A stretch of DNA of 64,000 bases from Actinospineispora eucalypti (GTDB lineage Bacteria > Actinomycetota > Actinomycetes > Mycobacteriales > Pseudonocardiaceae): positions 248,001-312,000 of the forward strand of contig JACHMT010000005.1 in NCBI GenBank assembly GCA_014208095.1. The letters are read 5' to 3'. Made by a program: the position numbers and the translations under genes. The notes beneath the pieces were generated by a model. It was given only the letters and a program-made list of their open reading frames with translations. It was not told where the DNA came from and made no database searches. Positions 15,656-24,049 of the stretch are shown piece by piece. The number at the start of each line of letters is the position of its first letter. Position 1 is the stretch's first letter.

Positions 15656-16404
15656 GCCCACTTGCGGTCGAAGCCGTCGTCGGCGGTGCCCCACACGATC
15701 AGCGTCGGCACCTGGAGCTGTGCGAGCTCGGTGCCCACCGCGAGCAGTTCGCGCGGCTCCAGCGCGGTCAGCCAGCGCTCGAACAGCCGCCCGCGCGCCT
15801 CGGTGCCGAGCACCGGCTCCAGCCAGGCGCGCAGCAGCTCGTCCTCCGGCTGACCGGGGTCCGTGTAGCCGAAGTTGTAGAGCCCCCGGGCCGCTTCCAG
15901 GTTGGCCAGCAGGTTCGCGCCGTTGCCCGCCAGCTGGCCGGCCCTGGCGGCCTCCACGGTCGGGGCGAAGGTCGCCGGCGGGATGTTGTCCTGGGTGTCG
16001 CAGTTGGTCAGGGCGAGGGTGTGCAGCCGGTCCGGGTGGTTCGCCGCGAAGATCTGCGCCACCGCGCCGCCGGTGTCGTGGGCGACCAGGTCTACCCGGT
16101 CCAGTCCGACGGCGTCGAGGGCGTCGGCGACGAACCGCGCCACGGTGGCCAGCGAGAAGTCCGGATCCTCAATGACGTCGGAGCCCGGGGTGCGGCCGTG
16201 CAGCGGCAGGTCCAGCGCGATGCACCGGTGGTCCGGGCGGAGCCGGGCGATCACGTGGCGCCACAGGTAGGCGCTGGTGCCGACCCCGTGCACGAACACC
16301 GCCGCCCGGCCCTCGCCGCCGGTGTCCACGTAGCTGAACGGGCCGGACCGGGACCGGGCCTCCCGGCGGTCGGCGTCGAACGTCGCCAGTTCCGTACTGA
16401 TCAT
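15529..16404 (-). CDS. Alpha/beta hydrolase with an Asp nucleophile (epoxide hydrolase/dehalogenase-like)
   Basis: The 291-residue protein has the oxyanion strand VFVHGVGTSAYLWRHV, the strand ALDLPLHGRTPG, and the nucleophile elbow LVAHDTGGAVAQ. The nucleophile is therefore Asp, as in epoxide hydrolases and haloalkane dehalogenases, not Ser. The acid is probably in VWGTADDGFD. Where the family has its catalytic His the sequence reads DGGKLFFPDERPDEL, without a His, so classical turnover is doubtful unless another residue substitutes. It starts at ATG 16404 after GAGGGAG and is divergent from a TetR gene with paired operators. Confidence 0.78.
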   Translation of the reverse strand: MISTELATFDADRREARSRSGPFSYVDTGGEGRAAVFVHGVGTSAYLWRHVIARLRPDHRCIALDLPLHGRTPGSDVIEDPDFSLATVARFVADALDAVGLDRVDLVAHDTGGAVAQIFAANHPDRLHTLALTNCDTQDNIPPATFAPTVEAARAGQLAGNGANLLANLEAARGLYNFGYTDPGQPEDELLRAWLEPVLGTEARGRLFERWLTALEPRELLAVGTELAQLQVPTLIVWGTADDGFDRKWAYWLRDTIPGATEVVELDGGKLFFPDERPDELAAALRSHWSG

Positions 16405-16424
16405 CTCGGCTCCCTCGTCTCTGT

Positions 16425-16472
16425 AAACCGACCGTCGGTCTATATTGAAGCTACTAGACCGACGGTCGGTTT
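16425..16472. promoter_or_regulatory. Pair of TetR-type operators in the hydrolase/TetR spacer
   Basis: AAACCGACCGTCGGTCTA (16425-16442) and its exact reverse complement TAGACCGACGGTCGGTTT (16455-16472) lie 12 bases apart. Each contains the odd palindrome ACCGAC-C-GTCGGT, typical of a TetR dimer site. They fill the space between the two divergent genes, so the TetR protein probably represses both. Confidence 0.8.
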
Positions 16473-16537
16473 GTCGAGATGTGCGGAGGCCCGGCGGAGA
16501 AGGGCTACCTTGGGCGCAGACCGATCAAGGGGAGTCC

Positions 16538-17125
16538 GTGAACAAGAACGCCGAACGCGGCACCGCGACCCGGGAACGGCTGCTCGCGGTGGCCACCCGG
16601 CTGTTCGCCGAGCGCGGCTACGAGGGCACCTCGGTGGATGCGGTGCTGCGCGAGACCAACATGAGCAAGGGCTCGCTCTACCACCACTACCGGGGCAAGG
16701 ACGAGCTCTTCCGGGCCGTGCTCGAGGAGGTCGAGCAGCGGGCCGGCCTACAGGTGGCCGAGGCGGCGCGCGTGGCCGGCGACCCGGTCGGCGCGCTGCG
16801 TGAGGGTTGCCTGGCGTGGATCCGGCTGGCCGAGGACCCGGTGGTCAGGCAGATCGTGGTGATCGACGCGCCCGCCGTGCTGGGCTGGGCGCGCTGGCGC
16901 GCGATGGAGGAGGAGCACACCCTGGGCCTGGTCAAGGCGGCGCTGGTCCGGGTGGCCGACGCCGGCGGCCTGACGCGCGCGCACGTCACCACGTTCGCGC
17001 ACGTCATCCTGGCCGCGGTGAACGAGATCGCGCAGCTGATCGCGCGCGCGGACGACCCCGCCGAAGCGCGCGCCCAGGCCGAGGCGTCCCTCACCGAACT
17101 GCTGAACCGCCTGTTCGGCAAGTAG
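16538..17125 (+). CDS. TetR-family regulator
   Basis: A 195-residue protein with a clear TetR DNA-binding domain: ATRERLLAVATRLFAERGYE, then TSVDAVLRETNMSKGSLYHH, then YRGKDELFRAVLEEV. A C-terminal helical effector domain follows. GTG at 16538 is chosen because AAGGGGAG lies just before it and the HTH starts about 10 residues in. An earlier in-frame ATG (16445) would fall inside the operator pair. Probably autoregulated and controls the divergent alpha/beta hydrolase. Confidence 0.88.
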   Translation: MNKNAERGTATRERLLAVATRLFAERGYEGTSVDAVLRETNMSKGSLYHHYRGKDELFRAVLEEVEQRAGLQVAEAARVAGDPVGALREGCLAWIRLAEDPVVRQIVVIDAPAVLGWARWRAMEEEHTLGLVKAALVRVADAGGLTRAHVTTFAHVILAAVNEIAQLIARADDPAEARAQAEASLTELLNRLFGK

Positions 17126-17411
17126 GCGGCAAGCGTGGCATCGGCGACGTGATCGGCTCTTCTCACTGACGGTGACCCTGGGGCCGGCGCGGAGCGGGCT
17201 GAGCGAGGCTGCCCGCATCGAGTGCTGGCTGAGTCCGCGCCGCTCATGATCGAGACCGGACTGGGCGCGCGCTCGGTGATGAGGGCCCATAGAACGCGAC
17301 CACGCCGGGTAACCAATGCGGATCTCACCGCCCCAGGGCGTCCGCGGGCATCCGCGCGGCGGGCAAGGCCGTCCGGGGAGTGGGGTCGACAACCCGTACG
17401 GAATCGATCAT
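17126..17411. other. Gene-poor spacer
   Basis: This 286-base spacer separates the TetR gene from the convergent end of the sulfonate operon. I see no convincing gene, RNA or strong hairpin in it. Confidence 0.5.
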
Positions 17412-18368
17412 CTAGGGCCCGGCCGGGGTCAGGTCCTGGACGCGGTCGGCGACCACCACCGGCTGCCGGAGTACGCCGTAGCGGTGGAAGTTGTCGGCGG
17501 TGCGCTGCAGCTCGGCCACGATCTCCGGGGTGATCGGCGTACCGGTTCGCTTGGCCCGCTCGGCGACCAGACCGGCCACCGGTTCGGGCCGGCGGGTGAG
17601 CTCCAGGTAGATCCGGGTGTAGTCGGCGGTGTTGGTGTGCGCCCAGTCCAGCGCGCGGTTGTAGCGGCGCACGAAGTCCGACATCGCCGCCCGCTTGTCC
17701 GGGTCGGCCAGCGAGTCGTTGTTGGCGTCCAGGAAGGTGAGCCCGGAGGCCAGGCCGCCGGCGTCGCGCAGGATTCGCGCGCCCTGCTCCCGCTCGGCGA
17801 CCGCCGTGTACGGGTCCCAGGTGGACCAGGCGTCGATCGCCCCCGAGTTCAGTGCCGCCGCCGCGTCCACCGGCTGCAGGAAGCTGATCTTCACGTCGGT
17901 GGGGGCCAGCCCGGCCTCGGACAGCGCCCGCAGCAGCAGGTAGTGCCCGATGCTGCCCTGGGTGGTCGGTGAGACGGCCCGTCCGCGCAGGTCGGCGACC
18001 GTCTTGATGGGGGAGTCGCGGGGCACCAGGATGGCCAGGCCGCCCCGCTTCGGCTGGGTGCTCGCCGCCGCGATGCTGATGTCCCCGGTCGCGGCCAGCG
18101 CGTTCAGCGTGGGTGCGTCGCCGGCGATGCCGATGTCGATGGCGCCGCCGCGCAGCGCCTCCAGCAGCGGCGCGGCGGCCGGGAACTCCGCCCAGTCCAC
18201 CCGGTACGGCGTCCCGTCCAGCGCGCCGGCGCCGCGCAGCAGCGCCTGCTGGATGCCGGCCTGGTCGCCGACCCGCAAGGTCACCGAACCGAGGTCACCT
18301 CCGCCCCCTGAGCAGGCGGTGACCAGGGTGACCAGTGCGGCGACGGCGGCCAGGACAACTCGGCGCAT
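17412..18368 (-). CDS. ABC transporter substrate-binding lipoprotein, sulfonate/nitrate/taurine type
   Basis: The 318-residue protein has a signal peptide ending in the lipobox LVTACSGGG (Cys about residue 19). The body matches the SsuA/TauA/NrtA fold: TLRVGDQAG, AIDIGIAGDAPTLNALAA, LRGRAVSPTTQGSIGHYLL, and AIDAWSTWDPYTAVAE. It captures the organosulfur substrate outside the cell for the permease and ATPase encoded upstream in the same operon. It starts directly after the cupin stop and is the last gene of the unit. Nitrate or thiamine-precursor specificity is possible from the fold, but the linked flavin monooxygenases favour a sulfonate. Confidence 0.85.
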   Translation of the reverse strand: MRRVVLAAVAALVTLVTACSGGGGDLGSVTLRVGDQAGIQQALLRGAGALDGTPYRVDWAEFPAAAPLLEALRGGAIDIGIAGDAPTLNALAATGDISIAAASTQPKRGGLAILVPRDSPIKTVADLRGRAVSPTTQGSIGHYLLLRALSEAGLAPTDVKISFLQPVDAAAALNSGAIDAWSTWDPYTAVAEREQGARILRDAGGLASGLTFLDANNDSLADPDKRAAMSDFVRRYNRALDWAHTNTADYTRIYLELTRRPEPVAGLVAERAKRTGTPITPEIVAELQRTADNFHRYGVLRQPVVVADRVQDLTPAGP

Positions 18369-18824
18369 CTACTTCTCCTGGAGTGGATAGAGCTCGGGCA
18401 GGTTGACCACGATCGCCTCCTGGGTGCTGCGGGAGATCACCACGACCGCCGGCTCGTCCGGGTCCGGGTTCTCCTCGCGGTGCGGGACGAACGGCGGCAC
18501 GAAGATGTAGTCGCCGGGGCCGGTGTCGATGCGCACCTCGCCGTCGCCGTCGTGGAACACGAACGACGGATGCCCGCTGACCACGTAGATCGCGGTTTCC
18601 GACTCGCCGTGGTGGTGGTTGGCCGACGCGGTGTCCGGGGAGACGTGCGTCTCGCCCATCCAGATCCGCTCCGAGCCGACCCGCTTGCCGCTGATCGCGG
18701 CCAGCCGGCGCATTCCGGCGGTCTGTGCGGTGTCCCCGTCCAGCTCGCCGGCCTTCACGTGGTGCAGTCGCGTGCGCGGGGTGCCGGCGGTGGCCGGGAA
18801 GTCGGGGTGGAACTGGTCGGTCAT
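18369..18824 (-). CDS. Cupin-domain protein
   Basis: A 151-residue single cupin. The first motif is HVSPDTASANHHHGESETAIYVVSG, with His and Glu metal ligands; the second is GPGDYIFVPPFVPHREENPD, with the third His. It lies inside the sulfonate operon, overlapping the preceding gene by four bases. It could be a small oxygenase or isomerase acting on the same substrate class, or a ligand-binding accessory. No reaction can be assigned. Confidence 0.8.
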   Translation of the reverse strand: MTDQFHPDFPATAGTPRTRLHHVKAGELDGDTAQTAGMRRLAAISGKRVGSERIWMGETHVSPDTASANHHHGESETAIYVVSGHPSFVFHDGDGEVRIDTGPGDYIFVPPFVPHREENPDPDEPAVVVISRSTQEAIVVNLPELYPLQEK

Positions 18825-19993
18825 AGCGCCGCCTCTCGGGTCAGGCCGGCGCCGTCGCCCCCGGCGATCTCCCGGACGGTCCATCCGTCCAGGAAGGCGG
18901 TCACGGTCTGGCCGAGCCGGTGCCACAGCCAGGTGTCCGGGCCGTCCGCGTGCAGCGAGATCACCTCGCCCTCCACCGCGCGCACCACGTCGGTGATGGT
19001 GATCTCCGGTGCGGGCCGGGCCAGCCAGTAGCCACCCTCGCAGCCCCGCTGGCTGCGCACCAGGCCGGCGCGCCGCAGCTCGCCCATCAGGTTCACCAGC
19101 GAGTTCAGCGGAATACCCCGGGCGCGCGCGATCGCCTCGCAGCGCACCGGCTCGTTCGGCGGCAACGCGTCAGTGGCGATCAGCTCGGACAGCGCGCGCA
19201 GCGCGTAGTCCAGCCGGGCGGACACGTGCAGCGGCGCCGCGCGCCGGGCACGGGTGGGCCGGGCCGGCTCGGTGGGCTCGGGCAACAACAGCGCGCCCTT
19301 GCCCACCTCCTCCAGGAACAGCACCAGCCGGGCGGCCACGCTGCGGTGGAACTGGTCGTTCAGCACGTCGTGCAGGCCGTCCCGGACCACCCCGGTCGCG
19401 GCTCGCGGATGCCGCGCGGCGAGCAGCCGGACGGCGGCGACCGGTGCCACCTGGTCCGCCTCCCCGTGCAGCAGCAGCACGGGCAGCGCGGGCAGCCGGT
19501 CCGGCGGCGCCGGGACCGGATCGGCGAGCGAGCCCCAGCCGAAGTCGTCGTCGGTGACCAGCAGTTCCCGGTGCACCGGGCAGGCGGTGCGCGCGGCCAG
19601 CTCCGCGTCCCGGTCGGTGGGTGGCGGGTTACCCGCCTCCAACGGCAGCCCGGCCAGCACCAGCGCATCCACCGCACCCGGGTGCGCGGCGGCGAACCGC
19701 CAGGCGTGCAGCGCACCGGAGTCCGCGCCGAGCAGCACCCTCGGTCCGGTCACGGCAGGAAACTCGCCGGCCAGCGCCTCCGCATCGGCAAGCACCTCCG
19801 GCTCGGGCAGCGCCCTCGGTTCGGCCAGCGCCTTCGGTTCGGACAGCGCGGCCGGGGTGCGCACCGCGCGCACGGCGTACCCGTCGGCGGCCAGCCGTTG
19901 GCCCAGCCGGCGGTAGGTCCCGGGATGCTCGCCCCGGCCGGGCAGTATCAGCACCGCGCCCCGAGGCGTACCGGCGGGAGTCCAGGTCGTCAT
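18821..19993 (-). CDS. Fusion: alpha/beta hydrolase joined to an Rrf2-family regulator
   Basis: One open frame of 390 residues encodes two domains. Residues 1-225 form a short alpha/beta hydrolase: VLILPGRGEHPGTYRRLGQR, the elbow-like LLGADSGALHAWRF (Ser in G-A-D-S-G), VLLLHGEADQVAP with the acid, and a His in VVRDGLHDVL. A linker rich in Pro/Ala/Arg follows. Residues about 257-390 match Rrf2 regulators: HVSARLDYALRALSELIAT, NSLVNLMGELRRAGLVRSQR, and ITITDVVRAVEGEVI. A single Cys lies in QRGCEGGYWLARP. Rrf2 proteins of the CymR type control sulfur metabolism, which suits this operon. A GTG at 19225 could also start a separate Rrf2 protein. It overlaps both neighbours by four bases. Confidence 0.75.
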   Translation of the reverse strand: MTTWTPAGTPRGAVLILPGRGEHPGTYRRLGQRLAADGYAVRAVRTPAALSEPKALAEPRALPEPEVLADAEALAGEFPAVTGPRVLLGADSGALHAWRFAAAHPGAVDALVLAGLPLEAGNPPPTDRDAELAARTACPVHRELLVTDDDFGWGSLADPVPAPPDRLPALPVLLLHGEADQVAPVAAVRLLAARHPRAATGVVRDGLHDVLNDQFHRSVAARLVLFLEEVGKGALLLPEPTEPARPTRARRAAPLHVSARLDYALRALSELIATDALPPNEPVRCEAIARARGIPLNSLVNLMGELRRAGLVRSQRGCEGGYWLARPAPEITITDVVRAVEGEVISLHADGPDTWLWHRLGQTVTAFLDGWTVREIAGGDGAGLTREAAL

Positions 19994-21084
19994 GCCGACG
20001 CCCGGTGGGCCAGCTCCTGGTGGACCAGGGGCAGCAGCTCGCGGCCGTACTGGACCGCGTCCTCCAGCGGGTCGTAGCCCCGGATGAGCAGCGTGCTCAC
20101 CCCGATGTCCACGTAGTCCAGCAGCGCGGCGGCCACGGTCTCCGGGGTGCCGACCAGCGCGGTGGAGTTGCCCGCCGCGCCGGTGGCGGCCGCCGTCGGG
20201 GTCCACAGCGCCCGGTCGTGCCGTTCGCCCTTGGCCGCGGCCGCGAGCAGCCGCCGGGACCCCACGTTGGCCGGGGCCGCGCCGCCCAGCCGCAGCCGAT
20301 TGCCGGTGAACGAGCCGTGCCCGCCTCGGGCGGCGGTGATCCGGTCCAGGATCTGGTGCGCCCGCCGCCACGCCTCGTCCTCGGTGGGCCCGAGGATGGG
20401 CCGGAAGGACACGCTGATCCGGGGTGGCTCGGCCCGTCCCGCGGCGCGCGCGGCCGCCCGCACCGAGGCGATCTGCTCGGCGGTCTCGGCCAGCGGTTCG
20501 CCCCACAGCGCGAACACGTCGGCGTGCCGGCCGCCCACCCGGTAGGCGGCCTCGGAAGAGCCGCCGAAGTACACCGGGATCCGGTGCACCGGCCGCACCT
20601 CGGCGTGCGCGTCCTCCACCCGGTAGAAGCGGCCGTGGTGGCTGAACGGCTCGGGCTCGGTCCAGGCCCGGGTCAGCACGCTCAGGTACTCGTCGGTGCG
20701 CGCGTACCGCTCGTCCTTGGCCAGGAAGTCGCCGTCCCGGCGCTGCTCGGGGTCGCTGCCCCCGCTGATCACGTGCACCGCCACCCGCCCGCCGGAGAAC
20801 TGGTCCAGCGTGGCGAACTGGCGCGCCGCCAGGGTGGGTGCGGTGAACCCCGGCCGGTGAGCGACCAGGAAGCCCAGCCGCTCGCTGTGCGCCGCCGCGT
20901 ACCCGGCCACCTGCAGGCCGTCCGGGGTACTCGAGCTGTGCCCGATGAGCACCTTGTCGAAGCCGCCGTCCTCGTGCGCGGCCACGAACCGGCGCACGAA
21001 ATCGGGGTTCACCAGCGGCCCGGACGGCCGGTGGATCTCCGAGACGTGCCGCGTGCCGATCATCCCGATGAACTCGACGGTCAC
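19990..21084 (-). CDS. LLM-class flavin-dependent monooxygenase (alkanesulfonate monooxygenase-like)
   Basis: A 364-residue luciferase-like TIM-barrel enzyme. It shows FIGMIGTRHVSE, GFLVAHRPGFTAPTLAARQ, GGRVAVHVISGGSDPEQ, DGDFLAKDERYARTDEYL and PVYFGGSSEAAYRVGGRHAD, all hallmarks of the SsuD group. These enzymes use FMNH2 from a separate reductase to cleave the C-S bond of sulfonates, releasing sulfite. GTG at 21084 overlaps the ATPase stop. This is one of two SsuD-like enzymes here; the other (22790) is divergent, suggesting two related substrates or successive steps. Confidence 0.85.
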   Translation of the reverse strand: MTVEFIGMIGTRHVSEIHRPSGPLVNPDFVRRFVAAHEDGGFDKVLIGHSSSTPDGLQVAGYAAAHSERLGFLVAHRPGFTAPTLAARQFATLDQFSGGRVAVHVISGGSDPEQRRDGDFLAKDERYARTDEYLSVLTRAWTEPEPFSHHGRFYRVEDAHAEVRPVHRIPVYFGGSSEAAYRVGGRHADVFALWGEPLAETAEQIASVRAAARAAGRAEPPRISVSFRPILGPTEDEAWRRAHQILDRITAARGGHGSFTGNRLRLGGAAPANVGSRRLLAAAAKGERHDRALWTPTAAATGAAGNSTALVGTPETVAAALLDYVDIGVSTLLIRGYDPLEDAVQYGRELLPLVHQELAHRASA

Positions 21085-21785
21085 ACCCGCACCCCCAGCC
21101 GGCCCAGCAGCTCGGTGCGCAGCGCGACGAACCCGGGGTCACCGGTGCTCCTCGGCCGGTCCAGCGCCACCGGGGCGTCGTAGCCGATCCGCCCGTGCTC
21201 CATGACCAGCACGCGGTCCGCCAGCGTGATCGCCTCGGACACGTCGTGGGTGACCAGCAGCACCGCGCAGCCGTGCCGCTGCCACAGCTCTCCGACCAGG
21301 GCCTGTGCGGTGAGCCGGGTCAATGCGTCCAGCGCGGAGAACGGCTCGTCCAGCAGCAACAGGTCCGGCTCGCGGACCAGCGCGCGGGCCAGCGAGGCCC
21401 GTTGCGCCTCGCCGCCGGACAGCGTCTTGGGCCACACGTCCGCGCGCTTGGCCAGCCCTACCTCGTCCAGCGCGGCCACCGACTTGGCCCGGTCCGGCCG
21501 GCCGGGCAGGCCCAGCGACACGTTCCGCCAGACCCGTTTCCAGGGCAGCAGCCGGGGCGCCTGGAAGGCGATCGCCCGCCGCCGGGCCACCCGGACCGTG
21601 CCGGCGATGTCCTGGTCCAGGTCGGCCAGCACCCGCAGCAGGGTGCTCTTCCCGCAGCCGCTGGCGCCGAGCAGCGCCACGAACTGGCCGGGCGGGATGT
21701 CCAGGTCCAGGCCGTCCAGCATGGCGCGCTCGCCGAACCGCCGGATCAGCCCGCGCACCTCGACGGGCAGCGCGGTATCGGTCAC
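21081..21785 (-). CDS. ABC transporter ATPase, sulfonate/nitrate type
   Basis: The 234-residue nucleotide-binding protein has Walker A LLGASGCGKST, Q-loop AFQAPRLLPW, signature LSGGEAQRASLARAL, Walker B DLLLLDEPFSALD and the switch His in LLVTHDVSEAI. The LLPW segment after the Q-loop is typical of the SsuB/TauB group. It drives the permease encoded just before it. GTG at 21785 overlaps the permease stop by four bases. Confidence 0.9.
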   Translation of the reverse strand: MTDTALPVEVRGLIRRFGERAMLDGLDLDIPPGQFVALLGASGCGKSTLLRVLADLDQDIAGTVRVARRRAIAFQAPRLLPWKRVWRNVSLGLPGRPDRAKSVAALDEVGLAKRADVWPKTLSGGEAQRASLARALVREPDLLLLDEPFSALDALTRLTAQALVGELWQRHGCAVLLVTHDVSEAITLADRVLVMEHGRIGYDAPVALDRPRSTGDPGFVALRTELLGRLGVRV

Positions 21786-22630
21786 GCTCCCTGGAACGCC
21801 GGTCGCCACGACAGCAACACCCCCTCCAGCGTGCGCACGATCAGGTCGCCGAGCAGGCCGAGCACCGCGTAGAGCACCAGGCAGACCACGATGACGTCGG
21901 TCTGGAAGAACTCCCGGGCGTTGTTCATCACGTAGCCGATGCCGGAGGTGGCGTTGATGGTCTCGCCGAACACCAGGGCCAGCCAGGCCGAGCCCAGCGC
22001 GTAGCGCAGCCCGACCAGCGCGTTGGGCAGCGCGGACGGCAGGATCACGTGCCGGACCTGGCCGAACCAGCCGAGCCCGAGCGTCCTGGCCGCCTCCACC
22101 AGCCCGGCGTCCGCGTTGCGGATGCCGCCGAAGATGTTCATGTACAGCGGGAACATCACGGCCAGCGAGATCAGCGCCACCTTGGGCTCCTCGCCGATGC
22201 CGAACCAGATGATCAGCAGCGGGATCAGGCCGATCACCGGCACCGTGCGCAGCATCTGGATCGGCGCGTCGATGGTGTCCTCGCCCCGGCGGAACAGCCC
22301 GGAGAGCGTGGCCAGGACCACACCCGCGACGCCGCCGAGAGCCAGGCCGGCGAGCACCCGGCCGAGCGAGGTGAGCACCGCTTCCGGGAGCTGGCCGTCC
22401 AGGCACAGGGCGGCGGCGGTACGGGCCACCGCGACCGGGGAGGCGAGGGTCTCGGCGGTGAGCACGCCGCTGGAGCTGAGCAGCTGCCACACGGCGACCA
22501 GGCCGATCGGGGACAGCGTCTTGATCAGCCACCGGGGCAGGCGGCCGGCTCCGTGGGCCGGCACCGCCCGCACGAGGTGCGTCGGGATGGCGGCCGAGCG
22601 GGTGCGCTCGGCCGGCTCGGTCAAGGTCAT
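21782..22630 (-). CDS. ABC transporter permease, sulfonate/nitrate type
   Basis: A 282-residue permease with about six membrane segments. The EAA loop near residue 190 reads VEAARTLGLGWFGQVRHVILPSALP, the contact site for the ATPase. Later features such as WLALVFGETINATSGIGYVM match SsuC/TauC. ATG at 22630 is chosen because GGAG lies six bases upstream; an ATG at 22654 is possible. It is the first gene of the operon, divergent from the SsuD-like gene at 22790 across about 160 bases. Confidence 0.88.
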   Translation of the reverse strand: MTLTEPAERTRSAAIPTHLVRAVPAHGAGRLPRWLIKTLSPIGLVAVWQLLSSSGVLTAETLASPVAVARTAAALCLDGQLPEAVLTSLGRVLAGLALGGVAGVVLATLSGLFRRGEDTIDAPIQMLRTVPVIGLIPLLIIWFGIGEEPKVALISLAVMFPLYMNIFGGIRNADAGLVEAARTLGLGWFGQVRHVILPSALPNALVGLRYALGSAWLALVFGETINATSGIGYVMNNAREFFQTDVIVVCLVLYAVLGLLGDLIVRTLEGVLLSWRPAFQGA

Positions 22631-22789
22631 CGGGTCTCCGCTCAACGGCATCAACGGCAGCGACGGTAACCGTCGTGCTTGCTAATCTCAACCAGAAGAG
22701 TTGGAATTATCTGTAACCTGCCTGCGAGGCCGGCGTGCGAAAGGTCACGCCGCGTTGACACAACTAGACTACTTTGATGGGTTTTACGA

Positions 22790-23956
22790 ATGACTGAGCC
22801 GAAGCTGAAGGCGCACTGGTTCCTGCCCACCTACGGGGACGGCCGGCAGCTGGTGGGGGGCGGCCACGGGGTCCCCATCGGGTCGGCGGACCGGGTGCGC
22901 CCGGCCACCCTCGGCTACCTCACCCAGGTGGCCCGCGCCGCCGAGCAGCTCGGCTTCGAGGCCGCGCTGACCCCCACCGGCATGTGGTGCGAGGACGCCT
23001 GGCTGACCACGGCGATGTTGACCCAGACCACCGAGCGGCTGAAGTTCCTGGTCGCCTTCCGGCCGGGCATGCTCACCCCCACGCTGGCCGCGCAGATGGC
23101 CGCGACCTACCAGCGGCACTCCGGCGGCCGGCTGCTGCTGAACGTGGTGACCGGCGGCGAGCCGCTGGAGCAGCGCGGCTACGGCGACTTCCTGACCAAG
23201 GACGAGCGGTACGGGCGCAGCGGCGAGTTCCTGCACGTGGTGCGGGCGCTGTGGCGGGGCGAGCGGGTGGACTTCACCGGCCGGCACCTGCGGGTGGAGG
23301 GCGCCGAGCTGGAGCGCACCCCGGACCCGGTGCCGCCGATCTACTTCGGCGGATCTTCGGCGGCCGCCGGCGAGGTCGCCGCCGAGCACGTGGATACCTA
23401 TCTGACCTGGGGAGAACCGCCGGAGCAGGTGGCCGAGAAGATCAGCTGGGTGCGCAAGCTGGCCGCCGACCGAGGTCGCACCCTGCGCTTCGGCATCCGG
23501 CTGCACATCATCACCAGGGACACCAGCGAGGCCGCCTGGACGGAGGCGCGGCGCCTGCTGGACGCGCTGGACCCGGCGGCCATCGCGGAGGTGCAGGCCG
23601 GCCTGGCGCGCAGCGAGTCCGAGGGGCAGCGCCGGATGCGCGCGCTGCACGGGGACTCGACCGAGCGCCTGGAGATCTCACCCAACCTGTGGGCCGGCAT
23701 CGGGCTGGTGCGGGGCGGCGCCGGCACCGCGCTGGTGGGCAGCCACGCCGAGGTGGCGGACCGCATCGCCGAGTACCACGCGCTGGGCATCGAGGAGTTC
23801 GTGCTCTCCGGCCACCCGCACCTGGAGGAGGCCTGGTGGGTGGGCGAGGGCCTGCTGCCGGTGTTGCACGCCCGGGGCCTGTGGGAGCCGCCGGCCGGCT
23901 CGATCGCCCACGCCGGCGCGGAGACCACCTCGGTGCCGTTCGCCCGGGCCCGATAG
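22790..23956 (+). CDS. SsuD-like FMNH2-dependent alkanesulfonate monooxygenase
   Basis: The 388-residue enzyme is close to SsuD in layout: HWFLPTYGDGRQL at the N-terminus, FEAALTPTGMWCEDAW (SsuD active sites have a Cys near here), FLVAFRPGMLTPTLAAQMA, RLLLNVVTGGEPLEQ, GDFLTKDERYGRSGEFL and PIYFGGSSAAAGEVA. It would convert a linear sulfonate to an aldehyde and sulfite. It is divergent from the transporter operon and likely co-regulated by the Rrf2 domain protein. The last ~20 residues look disordered. The flavin reductase partner is not in this window. Confidence 0.85.
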   Translation: MTEPKLKAHWFLPTYGDGRQLVGGGHGVPIGSADRVRPATLGYLTQVARAAEQLGFEAALTPTGMWCEDAWLTTAMLTQTTERLKFLVAFRPGMLTPTLAAQMAATYQRHSGGRLLLNVVTGGEPLEQRGYGDFLTKDERYGRSGEFLHVVRALWRGERVDFTGRHLRVEGAELERTPDPVPPIYFGGSSAAAGEVAAEHVDTYLTWGEPPEQVAEKISWVRKLAADRGRTLRFGIRLHIITRDTSEAAWTEARRLLDALDPAAIAEVQAGLARSESEGQRRMRALHGDSTERLEISPNLWAGIGLVRGGAGTALVGSHAEVADRIAEYHALGIEEFVLSGHPHLEEAWWVGEGLLPVLHARGLWEPPAGSIAHAGAETTSVPFARAR

Positions 23957-24049
23957 GCCCGACCGCCACCCGACCGGGCGCATCACACCGCTCTTACGGC
24001 GCGAGATCTTGACAACCGGGCAAGGTCGCGTTACCTGGGCGGAGTGGAA

